Of a stretch of DNA of 64,000 nt, positions 10,152 through 18,694 are shown piece by piece. The stretch covers positions 434,001 to 498,000 of the forward strand of contig NZ_JAESVP010000002.1 in the NCBI RefSeq assembly GCF_016765795.1, in the 5' to 3' direction. The notes beneath the pieces are model-generated. The model was not told where the DNA came from. It worked only from the letters and a program-made list of their open reading frames with translations, and ran no database searches. The number at the start of each line of letters is the position of its first letter. The stretch's first letter is position 1. Made by a program: the position numbers and the translations under genes. This stretch comes from Fuscibacter oryzae (GTDB taxonomy: Bacteria; Pseudomonadota; Alphaproteobacteria; Rhodobacterales; Rhodobacteraceae).

Positions 10152-10466
10152 ATGAGGCGGCAGATGACACATTCCCAGACGGCACCCGCGCTTGGCGGCG
10201 TTTTGTACATGGTCGCGGCATTCACGCTGGGCGGCTATTTCACCTTTGCCGCCGTGCAGGGCGATTATGGCGTGTTCCGGCAGGTGCAGATCAAGGCCAA
10301 GCTGGAAGAACTGACCGCCGAAAGGGCGCAGCTACAGGCGCAATTGGACGAGGTTTCGAACCTGACGCACCGCCTGTCGGATGACTATCTGGATGTTGAT
10401 CTGCTGGACGAACGCGCCCGCGATGTTCTGGGTTACATGCGCCCGGATGAGCTGCTGATCCGCTAA
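10152..10466 (+). CDS. FtsB/DivIC-family septum formation initiator
   Basis: This 104-residue single-pass membrane protein has a transmembrane helix (about residues 13-35) and a periplasmic coiled coil (LEELTAERAQLQAQLDEV), followed by a short tail ending DELLIR. That is the layout of FtsB/DivIC proteins, which bridge FtsL and FtsQ in the divisome. ATG 10152 is assumed; ATG 10164, with a GAGGCGG site, is also possible. It lies 134 bases before pdhA, a neighbourhood often seen in Rhodobacteraceae. Confidence 0.8.
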   Translation: MRRQMTHSQTAPALGGVLYMVAAFTLGGYFTFAAVQGDYGVFRQVQIKAKLEELTAERAQLQAQLDEVSNLTHRLSDDYLDVDLLDERARDVLGYMRPDELLIR

Positions 10467-10532
10467 TTCCCGGCCTTATTGCTGCCCCTGCACGCACGGC
10501 TTGCGCTGCAATGCGGCATTTCACTTTGTATT

Positions 10533-10560
10533 TTGCGTTATTTCTCCGATGTTGTATAAA
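10533..10560 (+). promoter_or_regulatory. Candidate promoter of the pdh operon
   Basis: TTGCGT (10533-10538) and TATAAA (10555-10560) are separated by 16 bases. They lie about 40 bases upstream of the GTG start of pdhA. The -10 element runs into the operator-like inverted repeat at 10558-10581. Confidence 0.55.
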
Positions 10561-10581
10561 TGGTTTAACGCTAAACCATTT
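10558..10581. promoter_or_regulatory. Operator-like perfect inverted repeat in front of pdhA
   Basis: The arms AAATGGTTTA (10558-10567) and TAAACCATTT (10572-10581) are exact reverse complements around ACGC. The repeat begins inside the -10 box and covers the expected transcription start, the place for a repressor site. I do not recognise the regulator; it does not match the GntR-type PdhR motif known to me. Confidence 0.6.
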
Positions 10582-10600
10582 TCACTATGGGAGGGGTGCC

Positions 10601-11590
10601 GTGGCGACCAAGAAAGCAGCGGAGAAATCCAACGTCTCCAAGGACGAATTGCTGAAATACTACCGCGACATGCTGCTGATCCGCCGATTCGAGGAGAAGG
10701 CCGGTCAGCTTTACGGCATGGGCCTGATCGGTGGGTTCTGCCACCTGTATATCGGGCAAGAGGCGGTCGTCGTGGGGCTGGAGGCCGCCACCAAAGAGGG
10801 CGACAAGCGCATCACCAGCTATCGTGACCACGGCCATATGCTGGCCTGCGGCATGGAAGCGCGCGGCGTGATGGCGGAACTGACCGGGCGCGCGGGCGGC
10901 TATTCCAAGGGAAAAGGCGGCTCGATGCATATGTTCTCAAAAGAGAAACATTTCTACGGTGGGCACGGGATTGTTGCGGCGCAGGTGCCGCTGGGCGCGG
11001 GGCTGGCGTTCTCCGATTGGTACAAGGGCAATGACAACGTGACCTTCACCTATTTCGGTGATGGCGCGGCGAACCAGGGCCAGGTGTACGAGACCTATAA
11101 CATGGCCGAACTGTGGGGCCTGCCGGTGATTTTCGTCATTGAAAACAACCAGTACGCCATGGGCACATCGGTGAAGCGCGCGACGAAATCGACCACGCTT
11201 TATGGTCGCGGCACCGCTTATGGCATTCCGGGCGAACAGGTTGACGGCATGGATGTGCTGGCGGTGAAGGAAGCGGCTGAGAAGGCCGTGGCGCACTGCC
11301 GCGCGGGCAAGGGGCCGTATATCCTTGAAATGATGACCTATCGCTATCGCGGCCATTCCATGTCGGACCCGGCGAAATACCGGACCCGCGAAGAGGTTGA
11401 GAAGATCAAAAGCGAAAAGGACTGCATCGAGCATGTCCGCGATCTGCTGACCCAAAGTGGCCTTGCCTCGGAAGAAGAGCTGAAGGCCATCGACAAGGAC
11501 ATCAAGGAGATCGTCAACGACTCCGCCGAGTTCGCCAAAACCAGCCCGGAGCCGGACCATTCCGAGCTTTGGACCGACATCTACGCATAA
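10601..11590 (+). CDS. pdhA: Pyruvate dehydrogenase E1 component, alpha subunit
   Basis: This 329-residue subunit, with PdhB, decarboxylates pyruvate using thiamine diphosphate and passes acetyl groups to the E2 lipoyl arm. The TPP motif is complete: GDG at 153-155 and ENN at 181-183, about 30 residues apart. The phosphorylation-loop-like region YRGHSMSDPAKYR is present. GTG 10601 is chosen for the GGGAGGGG site just before it; the frame stays open upstream without sense. It is first gene of pdhA-pdhB-small gene-pdhC. Lipoamide dehydrogenase is not in the window. Confidence 0.96.
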   Translation: MATKKAAEKSNVSKDELLKYYRDMLLIRRFEEKAGQLYGMGLIGGFCHLYIGQEAVVVGLEAATKEGDKRITSYRDHGHMLACGMEARGVMAELTGRAGGYSKGKGGSMHMFSKEKHFYGGHGIVAAQVPLGAGLAFSDWYKGNDNVTFTYFGDGAANQGQVYETYNMAELWGLPVIFVIENNQYAMGTSVKRATKSTTLYGRGTAYGIPGEQVDGMDVLAVKEAAEKAVAHCRAGKGPYILEMMTYRYRGHSMSDPAKYRTREEVEKIKSEKDCIEHVRDLLTQSGLASEEELKAIDKDIKEIVNDSAEFAKTSPEPDHSELWTDIYA

Positions 11591-11602
11591 GGGAGACAGA
11601 AC

Positions 11603-12967
11603 ATGGCAACCGAAATTCTGATGCCCGCCCTGTCGCCCACGATGGAAGAAGGCACGCTGGCCAAATGGCTGGTGAAAGAGGGCGATGTGGTCAAATCGGG
11701 CCAGATCATCGCCGAGATCGAGACCGACAAGGCTACGATGGAGTTCGAGGCGGTGGATGAGGGCACCGTCGGTAAGCTCTTGGTGGCTGAGGGCACGGCG
11801 GGCGTGAAGGTGAACACGCCGATTGCGGTGCTGGTCGAGGAAGGCGAGACGGTTTCCGACGCGCCCAAGGCGGCTGCGGTAACAGCGGCCCCTGCCCCGG
11901 TGGCGGCGGTTGCCGCGGCGCCTGTGGCGGCAGCCGCGGTCGCGGTGGTGTCGCGCGCCTCGCCAGATTGGGCCGAAGGCACACCGATGAAAACCATGAC
12001 CGTGCGCGAGGCGCTGCGCGAAGCGATGGCCGAGGAAATGCGCGGCAACGCCAATGTGTTCCTGATGGGCGAAGAGGTCGGCGAATATCAGGGCGCCTAC
12101 AAGATTTCTCAAGGCTTGCTGGATGAGTTCGGGCCAAAGCGCGTGATCGACACGCCGATCACCGAGATCGGCTTTGCCGGGATCGGGGTGGGCGCGGCCT
12201 GGGGCGGGCTGAACCCGATTGTCGAGTTCATGACCTTCAACTTCGCCATGCAGGCGATTGACCACATCATCAACTCTGCCGCCAAGACCAACTATATGTC
12301 GGGCGGGCAGTTGGGCTGCCCCATCGTGTTCCGTGGCCCGAACGGCGCGGCGGCGCGGGTGGGCGCGCAGCACAGCCAGGATTATTCGGCCTGGTATGCC
12401 GCCATTCCGGGCCTGCGGGTGGTGATTCCTTATTCCGCATCGGACGCGAAGGGCCTGCTGAAACAGGCGATCCGCGATCCGAACCCGGTGATCTTCCTGG
12501 AAAACGAAATCCTTTACGGCCAATCGTTTGAAGTGCCGGATGTACCAGATTTCACCATTCCCTTCGGCAAGGCGCGCATCTGGCGCGAAGGCAGCGATGT
12601 CACGATTGTCAGCTTTGGCATCGGCATGAAGCACGCGCTGGAGGCGGCGGATCAACTGGCCAAAGACGGGATTTCTGCGGAAGTGATCGACCTGCGCACC
12701 CTGCGCCCGATCGACTATGACACGGTTCTGGCCAGCGTGATGAAGACCAACCGCTGCGTGACGGTGGAAGAGGGCTTCCCGGTCGGCTCGATCGGCGATC
12801 ACCTTGCCAGCACGATCATGCAGAAGGCGTTCGACTATCTGGATGCGCCGGTCATCACCTGCACGGGCAAGGATGTGCCGATGCCCTATGCCGCGAACCT
12901 TGAAAAGTTTGCGCTGATCACGGCGGCCGAGGTGGTCGCCGCCGTCAAATCCGTCTGCTACCGCTGA
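11603..12967 (+). CDS. pdhB: Pyruvate dehydrogenase E1 component, beta subunit with N-terminal lipoyl domain
   Basis: This 454-residue protein begins with a lipoyl domain (residues 1-80) whose lipoylated lysine is K43 in ETDKATME. An Ala/Pro/Val linker follows to about residue 125, then the E1-beta transketolase-like fold (from [13 protein letters not shown]). The lipoyl-E1-beta fusion is known in alphaproteobacteria. The lipoyl domain is nearly identical to that of PdhC downstream. It starts 12 bases after pdhA behind a GGGAGA site. Confidence 0.96.
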   Translation: MATEILMPALSPTMEEGTLAKWLVKEGDVVKSGQIIAEIETDKATMEFEAVDEGTVGKLLVAEGTAGVKVNTPIAVLVEEGETVSDAPKAAAVTAAPAPVAAVAAAPVAAAAVAVVSRASPDWAEGTPMKTMTVREALREAMAEEMRGNANVFLMGEEVGEYQGAYKISQGLLDEFGPKRVIDTPITEIGFAGIGVGAAWGGLNPIVEFMTFNFAMQAIDHIINSAAKTNYMSGGQLGCPIVFRGPNGAAARVGAQHSQDYSAWYAAIPGLRVVIPYSASDAKGLLKQAIRDPNPVIFLENEILYGQSFEVPDVPDFTIPFGKARIWREGSDVTIVSFGIGMKHALEAADQLAKDGISAEVIDLRTLRPIDYDTVLASVMKTNRCVTVEEGFPVGSIGDHLASTIMQKAFDYLDAPVITCTGKDVPMPYAANLEKFALITAAEVVAAVKSVCYR

Positions 12968-12977
12968 TAGGTGCGCC

Positions 12978-13268
12978 ATGTTTTGGAAAAAGAAACCCGC
13001 CGAGCCCGTCAAGCGCATCGAAAATCCGGCGCTGATTGCCGTTTTTGACCGCTCGAAAACCTTGACGGTCAACGTGTTTCCGACCGAGATCAAAACCCCT
13101 GCCATTGCGGGCATCATGCTGGCGGACATCGCCGTACATATGTCAAAAGCCCTGGTCGCCGCCGGACTTGCGGTCTCGGAGGCCAGTGCCTTGTCCGTTA
13201 TCGTCGAAATCTTCAATGCAGAGCGCGCCAATCCGACCGACGTAGCCGTCGGCGGATTGGTCCAATAG
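12978..13268 (+). CDS. Small conserved protein inside the pdh operon (possibly DUF5076)
   Basis: This 96-residue soluble protein begins with a basic stretch (MFWKKKPAEPVKRIE) and continues as a mixed alpha/beta sequence without transmembrane helices. I think it belongs to the DUF5076 family but am not certain. It sits tightly between pdhB (10 bases) and pdhC (13 bases), so it is co-transcribed and probably co-regulated with the complex. A structural or regulatory role in pyruvate dehydrogenase is an inference from position only. Confidence 0.75.
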   Translation: MFWKKKPAEPVKRIENPALIAVFDRSKTLTVNVFPTEIKTPAIAGIMLADIAVHMSKALVAAGLAVSEASALSVIVEIFNAERANPTDVAVGGLVQ

Positions 13269-13281
13269 GAGGTAACAGGAA

Positions 13282-14574
13282 ATGGCTGTTGAAATTCTGA
13301 TGCCGGCCCTGTCTCCGACGATGGAGGAAGGCACGCTGGCGAAGTGGCTGGTCAAGGAAGGCGATGTGGTCAAATCGGGCCAGATCCTTGCCGAGATCGA
13401 GACCGACAAGGCGACGATGGAGTTTGAGGCGGTGGATGAGGGCACCGTCGGCAAGATACTGATCGCCGAGGGTACGGCGGGGGTGAAGGTGAACACCCCC
13501 ATCGCGGTGCTGATCGAGGAAGGCGAAAGCGCCGATGCCGTGGTGGCCAAGCCTGCTGCTGCGGCAGCGGCGACCCCCGCCCCGGTTGCGGCGGCGGCCC
13601 CGGTTGCCGCTGTGGCTGTGGCGGCGCCCAAGGCCGATGGCGCGCGGGTGTTTGCTTCGCCGCTCGCTCGGCGGATTGCCAAGGACAAGGGGCTGGACCT
13701 GACCAAGGTTGCTGGTTCCGGCCCGCATGGGCGCATTGTGCGGGCAGATGTCGAAGGGGCGACCCAGGTTGCAGCGGCTGCGGCCCCTGCCCCGGTTGCG
13801 GCGGCGGCGGCAGCACCTGCGGCCAAGGCAGCGGCCCCGGCGGGGATGTCTGCCGAGACCGTGCTGAAGATGTATGCGGATCGTCAGTTCACCGAGGTTC
13901 CGCTGGACGGGATGCGCCGCACCATCGCGGCACGCCTGACAGAGGCAAAGCAGACCATCCCGCATTTCTACCTGCGGCGCGATATTCGTCTGGATGCGCT
14001 GATGGCGTTCCGGGAGCAGTTGAACAAAGGGCTGGAGGCCCGTGGCGTCAAGCTGTCGGTCAATGACTTCATCATCAAGGCTTGCGCCTTGGCGTTGCAG
14101 GCGGTGCCGGATTCCAACGCGGTTTGGGCGGGCGACCGTATCCTGAAGTTGAAACCTTCGGATGTGGCGGTGGCTGTGGCGGTGGAGGGCGGGTTGTTCA
14201 CGCCTGTGCTGCGCGATGCCGAGAAAAAGACGCTGTCGGCCCTGTCGGCAGAGATGAAAGACCTGGCCACCCGCGCGAAAACCAAAAAGCTGGCGCCGCA
14301 TGAATATCAGGGTGGCAGCTTTGCGATCTCGAACCTGGGGATGATGGGGGTCGAGAATTTCGACGCCGTGATCAACCCGCCGCATGGCGCCATTCTGGCC
14401 GTGGGCGCCGGGGTGAAAAAGCCGGTTGTGCTGAAGGATGGCACGATTGGCGTGGCGACGGTGATGTCGGTCACTCTGTCGGTTGATCACCGCGTGATTG
14501 ATGGGGCCTTGGGGGCAGAGTTCCTGAAGGCGCTGGTCGAGTCGCTGGAAAACCCGATCTCGATGCTGGCCTAA
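13282..14574 (+). CDS. pdhC: Dihydrolipoyllysine-residue acetyltransferase (pyruvate dehydrogenase E2)
   Basis: This 430-residue core protein has a single lipoyl domain (1-80, K43), an Ala/Pro/Val-rich linker, a peripheral subunit-binding domain (about 123-157, [17 protein letters not shown]) and a second linker. The catalytic domain from about 205 ends with the active-site motif DHRVIDG (H403, D407). It accepts acetyl groups from E1 and gives them to CoA. It follows an AGGAGG site 13 bases after the small gene, and the operon ends in a strong terminator. Confidence 0.97.
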   Translation: MAVEILMPALSPTMEEGTLAKWLVKEGDVVKSGQILAEIETDKATMEFEAVDEGTVGKILIAEGTAGVKVNTPIAVLIEEGESADAVVAKPAAAAAATPAPVAAAAPVAAVAVAAPKADGARVFASPLARRIAKDKGLDLTKVAGSGPHGRIVRADVEGATQVAAAAAPAPVAAAAAAPAAKAAAPAGMSAETVLKMYADRQFTEVPLDGMRRTIAARLTEAKQTIPHFYLRRDIRLDALMAFREQLNKGLEARGVKLSVNDFIIKACALALQAVPDSNAVWAGDRILKLKPSDVAVAVAVEGGLFTPVLRDAEKKTLSALSAEMKDLATRAKTKKLAPHEYQGGSFAISNLGMMGVENFDAVINPPHGAILAVGAGVKKPVVLKDGTIGVATVMSVTLSVDHRVIDGALGAEFLKALVESLENPISMLA

Positions 14575-14588
14575 GCGGACGAAAACAG

Positions 14589-14620
14589 AAAGGCCCGAGG
14601 TAAAACCCTCGGGCCTTTTC
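14589..14620. terminator. Terminator of the pdh operon
   Basis: A 12-base stem (AAAGGCCCGAGG and CCTCGGGCCTTT, six-base loop) is followed by T-rich sequence. It lies 15 bases after pdhC and faces the convergent gene at 14642, so it may serve both. Confidence 0.88.
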
Positions 14621-14641
14621 AATTGGTTACTGGCAGTATTG

Positions 14642-16108
14642 TTACTGGTATTGCGCGGCCAGCAAGCTGTCACCCGCCGAGACGGCCAGTGACCGGCAAG
14701 TGATGCGGCCCAGATCGGCAATCGCTGCCCCACCCTGACGGCAGGCGGTCAGCGCCTGTTCGGTCGTCATGCCATAGGTCTGTTCGAAATTGGCAGGCAG
14801 GGCGGATTCGGTGGAAACCGCCGGGGCCGAGGCTGTGGCCAGCCCGGGCAACGCCAACCCACCAGCGGGGGCCGCTGGGGCCTGCTGGGCCGCCAGATAG
14901 GTCTTCCAGTCGCCAGTCACCTCCAGCGAGGAATCGGCCAATGCCAACAGCAGAGGCACATGGTCGTAATCCACCGTCGTGATCAGCTTGGCGCCACCGC
15001 CATCAATTGCCTCGGCTGTCCAGAGATACCAGGCGTTGGCCTGCGCCCCCGATTGTGCCGTGCCAAGGCCAAGCGCATCGCTGGCTGCAACCAGCTCGCC
15101 ATAGCCCGCCCCACCGAACGAGGCCACAAGCGCGGCAAAGGCGCGAGCATCGGGCGCATTGCCCGCCGCCTGCGCGATGCCGTGGCAGATCGAGAAACTG
15201 TCGCGCATCGCGGCCAATTGCGGAGCCGCCGCACCGGGCACCAAGGCCGCCAGATCGGCCACCGCCGCCTCTGGCTCTTTGGCCAAGGCACCGTCCAGCT
15301 TGGTGCGGTTCGCCACAAGCCAATCGGCGCATTGCTTGCCCGAAACGGCGGGGTCAAAGCCCTGCACCGCCTTGGACAGCGTTACCGAGTTCTGCACGGC
15401 ATAACCGACGGCGGAACAATAGCTGTCTACAATGGTTTCGGCAGGCGAAACCGCGCCCGGACCCTTTGTGGCCACTGCCGCAGGGGCCTTGCACAGATCA
15501 TCCTGCGCCGGGCCAGCGGCGGGCAGAGCGACGGATTCGGTGGCGGAGACAGTCGCGGTGGCAAGCGCCGCTTCGGGCGTTGCCGGGGCCAGATCGTTGG
15601 TGCCCTGACTGCCAAGGCTGGCCAGCAGAGTGGACATCTGAGCATTGCCCGAAGCAGTGCGATTGCCCGCAAACAGACCATTGTTGGCGGTGCCCGCCGT
15701 ATCGCGGGCATAGGCCGATAGCAGCGCCGTGGTCTGGGCAGAGGTCATCTCTCCGGTCGCAGGTTCGCCGATATAGGACTGATACCGCCGAATGGCAGAA
15801 CGGGTGCCGGGACCAAAGACACCATCGGGGGTGCCCGCCTCGAAATTATAATAATTTAGGGCCACTTGCACTTGAGCATCGCCGCGCTTGGCGCTGCTGG
15901 CGGGCTTGCTGGCCGATTTCTTGCTGCGGCCAGAGGTGGAGGTGGCCTTCTTTTTCTGCTGGTGCTTTTGCGCGGCGGCCCCGGCAATGGCGCCCACGCC
16001 AAGGCCCACAATAAAGCCTGCAACGGCGTCATTATCGGCCCGCGCCTCTGGTGCGGGGCCGATGGCCAGCGCAAGGCTGACCAAAGCTACGCTGGAATAC
16101 TTGAACAT
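14642..16108 (-). CDS. Exported protein with a peptidoglycan-binding domain, function unknown
   Basis: This 488-residue protein has a signal peptide ending near PEARA, a short Gly/Ala hydrophobic segment (AGFIVGLGVGAIAGAAA), and a Lys/Ser-rich spacer. A peptidoglycan-binding type-1 domain follows (about residues 75-135: VQVALNYYNFEAGTPDGVFG, then TRSAIRRYQ). The remaining 350 residues are alpha-rich, with several cysteines, and resemble no family I know. It probably acts in the cell envelope. ATG 16108 follows GAAGGA; ATG 16126 is possible. It is monocistronic and convergent with pdhC. Confidence 0.75.
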   Translation of the reverse strand: MFKYSSVALVSLALAIGPAPEARADNDAVAGFIVGLGVGAIAGAAAQKHQQKKKATSTSGRSKKSASKPASSAKRGDAQVQVALNYYNFEAGTPDGVFGPGTRSAIRRYQSYIGEPATGEMTSAQTTALLSAYARDTAGTANNGLFAGNRTASGNAQMSTLLASLGSQGTNDLAPATPEAALATATVSATESVALPAAGPAQDDLCKAPAAVATKGPGAVSPAETIVDSYCSAVGYAVQNSVTLSKAVQGFDPAVSGKQCADWLVANRTKLDGALAKEPEAAVADLAALVPGAAAPQLAAMRDSFSICHGIAQAAGNAPDARAFAALVASFGGAGYGELVAASDALGLGTAQSGAQANAWYLWTAEAIDGGGAKLITTVDYDHVPLLLALADSSLEVTGDWKTYLAAQQAPAAPAGGLALPGLATASAPAVSTESALPANFEQTYGMTTEQALTACRQGGAAIADLGRITCRSLAVSAGDSLLAAQYQ

Positions 16109-16283
16109 CGCCGTATCCTTCTTCATCAAAATACCCTGCGGCCTGTAAAAATTTGCGGCCTGATGGGTCAGAAGACCCAACTTGCGAAGTTAACGATTCG
16201 CGATCACGTTACAAACATATCACGACTGACGGGTTGATTCATTGCGCTTCGAATCGCTGTTCTTCAAGGTGGGAATTCCTGAC

Positions 16284-17537
16284 GTGAGACGTCTTTTTCC
16301 GGCCACTGTGCTGGCGGTATTGCTGGTTGTGCTGGGGATGATGCTGGCCCCATCGGCATGGGCAGAAGAGGTGACGGCACGGTCGCTGGCGAAGGATTTC
16401 GACGCCGAGGCCACCACTGCAACCACCGCGCAAGGCGAGGTAGCACAGAAGGCGGCCTATGAGGCGGTGCAGATCCTGGACCGGATACGGCGCGACTTTC
16501 CCACCTCGCTGGAGGCGCGGTTGTTGCAGACCAAGGGGCGGCTGCCGAACCGGACCACCGACTTGCAGGCGATCTACAAGCTGGCCGAGGAATGGACCAG
16601 CAAGACCCCGGATGCCGAACCGATGCTGCCGGCCGAACTGGCCATCGGTCAGGGTGACGGTGCCACGGTGATCGGCGATGCGGTGGAACTGGAGCAGGCC
16701 CCAAACGCGGGCCCCAGCGTTCCGCCCCGCCCGACGGGCGATGCGGGCGTGCTGCTGCCACAGGCATCGCCGCCCCAACCCCAGGTGGACAAGACCGACC
16801 ACACCGCCCTGTCGGAAAGCGAATTGCACCGGCGGTTGCGCGCATCTTCCGTGCTGTTGTTCTTTGTCGGCAACAAGAAAGACGGTGGGTTACGGGCCTT
16901 TCATGTCGGATCAGGGTCGCTTATCACGCCGGATATGGTGCTGACAAACGCTCATGTTGCCGAAGAGATGAAGGATTTTTCGGGCACCTGGCTGGTGATC
17001 AACGAGACCATCGGCATCCGGCAAGCCAAGGTTGTTTCGATCGCACGGCGGGATACGGCGTTCAAGATCGACGCAGCGCTGATGCAGTTGCAGGGCTTTC
17101 GCGCAGAGGAATTTTTGCCGCTGAACGTGTCGCCCCGGCTGGACGAGCGTATTCTGATCGCGGGGTATCCCGGCGATGCGACCCTGCTGGACCAGCGCTA
17201 TGTCACCTTGCAGGGGTTATTGGAGCAGGGCCAGATTCCACAGAAGGCCCAACTGCCCACGGCCCTTTTGAATGAAGGGCGGATCAACAATTTCATTGAT
17301 TACTCGGGCACCAATTCGACCGAGCTGCAATATACGATGGTGACGGCGCCGGGGAATTCCGGTTCCCCTATCGTCAATATCTGTGGGGAAATCGTGGGCC
17401 TGCATTACAGCGGCGGCGCGCGGGGGGCCGAGGTCAAGTTCAACGGTGCGGTTCACGCCCGCGATGTGCTGCAATATCTGCGGTCTGTCGGGGTGGCGGT
17501 GCAGGCCACCGAAGGGGTCTGCACCGAACGCAATTAG
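16284..17537 (+). CDS. Exported trypsin-like serine peptidase
   Basis: This protein of about 417 residues has a signal peptide (TVLAVLLVVLGMML, then APSAWA), an alpha-rich N-terminal half and a C-terminal S1-type trypsin fold. The catalytic triad is visible: H224 in LTNAHVAEE, D263 in FKIDAALMQL and S359 in APGNSGSPIV. There is no PDZ domain, which separates it from DegP/DegQ. GTG 16284 starts the signal peptide cleanly; TTG 16242 is the longer option. Its stop overlaps the end of convergent cysE by four bases. The substrate is unknown. Confidence 0.8.
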   Translation: MRRLFPATVLAVLLVVLGMMLAPSAWAEEVTARSLAKDFDAEATTATTAQGEVAQKAAYEAVQILDRIRRDFPTSLEARLLQTKGRLPNRTTDLQAIYKLAEEWTSKTPDAEPMLPAELAIGQGDGATVIGDAVELEQAPNAGPSVPPRPTGDAGVLLPQASPPQPQVDKTDHTALSESELHRRLRASSVLLFFVGNKKDGGLRAFHVGSGSLITPDMVLTNAHVAEEMKDFSGTWLVINETIGIRQAKVVSIARRDTAFKIDAALMQLQGFRAEEFLPLNVSPRLDERILIAGYPGDATLLDQRYVTLQGLLEQGQIPQKAQLPTALLNEGRINNFIDYSGTNSTELQYTMVTAPGNSGSPIVNICGEIVGLHYSGGARGAEVKFNGAVHARDVLQYLRSVGVAVQATEGVCTERN

Positions 17538-18334
17538 CGGATCAATTGATCCATGTTGACGGCGGGTTGCGGGCAACCGGCCTCTCCCACCACACGGGCG
17601 GGAACCCCGGCCACAGTGGTGCAGGGCGGCACGTCCTGCAACACCACCGAACCGGCGGCGATGCGGCTGCAATGGCCAACGTGAATGTTGCCCAGCACCT
17701 TGGCCCCTGCCCCGATCAGCACGCCATCCCCGATCTTGGGGTGACGGTCGCCATCCTCTTTGCCCGTGCCCCCCAGCGTGACGGAATGCAGCATCGAGAC
17801 GTTGTCGCCGACGACGGCGGTTTCGCCGATCACGATGGAATGGGCATGGTCGATCATGATGCCGCGCCCGACGCGGGCGGCGGGGTGGATATCGACGCCA
17901 AAGGCTTCGCTGACCCGCATCTGCACGAAATAGGCCATGTCTCGGCGGCCCTGCTGCCACAGCCAATGACCGATGCGGTAAGCCTGCACGGCCTGATAGC
18001 CTTTGAAGAACAGGATGGGCTGGATATAGGTCTGGCAGGCGGGGTCACGGTCGAACACCGCCATCAGATCGGCGCGGGCGGCCTGCCCCAGTTCGGGGTC
18101 GGCGCCATAAGCCTCATCCGCCATTTCGCGCAAAAGCTGCTCGCTCATCTCGCCGCTGGCGAGTTTGAGGGAAAAGCGATAGGCCAGCGCGCGTTCCATC
18201 GTGGGGTGGTGCAGCAGGCTGGAATGGGCAAGGCCGCCCAACAGCGGCTCTGTCCGCACCATCTCATAGGCCTCGTCGCAGACGCGCGACCAGACAGGAT
18301 CAATGGTTGATACACGCGGTTTGAGTTCGGCCAT
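17534..18334 (-). CDS. cysE: Serine O-acetyltransferase
   Basis: This 266-residue enzyme acetylates L-serine with acetyl-CoA, the first step of cysteine synthesis. It has the alpha-helical SATase N-domain (about 1-140) and a left-handed beta-helix of hexapeptide repeats with the DHAHSIVIGETAVVGD region. It lies 27 bases behind the last small gene of the gene transfer agent operon on the same strand. In Rhodobacter capsulatus a cysE homologue is likewise next to the GTA cluster, so it may be partly read through from it. Confidence 0.93.
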   Translation of the reverse strand: MAELKPRVSTIDPVWSRVCDEAYEMVRTEPLLGGLAHSSLLHHPTMERALAYRFSLKLASGEMSEQLLREMADEAYGADPELGQAARADLMAVFDRDPACQTYIQPILFFKGYQAVQAYRIGHWLWQQGRRDMAYFVQMRVSEAFGVDIHPAARVGRGIMIDHAHSIVIGETAVVGDNVSMLHSVTLGGTGKEDGDRHPKIGDGVLIGAGAKVLGNIHVGHCSRIAAGSVVLQDVPPCTTVAGVPARVVGEAGCPQPAVNMDQLIR

Positions 18335-18361
18335 GATCGGCGCCTCCGGGCAGTTTGGCCT

Positions 18362-18688
18362 TTAACATAGGCCTGTCCGGCCGTTCTGACCAGAGGGGCA
18401 AAGCAGGCCGCGCCGACGAAAGGCCGCAAGCCGGGCTGCGGCAACCGACAAGGCGGCGAAATCGCAGATATCGCCGCCGGGATTTGCCACGGCAGGTTCA
18501 GCTAGGGCGCGCGCCAAAAGGCTGCCATCGCCCCACAGCAAATGAGGGCGGCCAAAGCGCGCCATATAGCGGTGGGCGGCATGGGCCTGATCGATCAGGC
18601 GGTCCATCACCCCTGCGCGCAGATGCGGCGGCTGGGCCGAAAGCACCCGCGCCGCCGCCAGAAGATCACCGATCAGCGCCCGCCGCAT
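18362..18688 (-). CDS. Small conserved protein at the end of the GTA operon
   Basis: This 108-residue, alanine- and arginine-rich helical protein starts six bases after the stop of the GTA megatron gene, so it is very likely translated from the same transcript. I recall short proteins of this kind (DUF7742-type) following GTA gp15 in Rhodobacteraceae, but assign it only tentatively. It has no signal peptide, membrane helix or catalytic motif that I can see. It may belong to the host rather than to the particle. Confidence 0.65.
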   Translation of the reverse strand: MRRALIGDLLAAARVLSAQPPHLRAGVMDRLIDQAHAAHRYMARFGRPHLLWGDGSLLARALAEPAVANPGGDICDFAALSVAAARLAAFRRRGLLCPSGQNGRTGLC

Positions 18689-18694
18689 CGCCGA

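Noticed and set aside
10558-10581. pdhA inverted repeat as a terminator
   Set aside because: The stem is AT-rich, overlaps a promoter -10 box and lies only 19 bases before the pdhA start.
10937-13231. Minus-strand open frame of 764 codons opposite pdhA-pdhB
   Set aside because: His/Arg/Gly-rich shadow of a high-GC gene on the other strand, with no domain.
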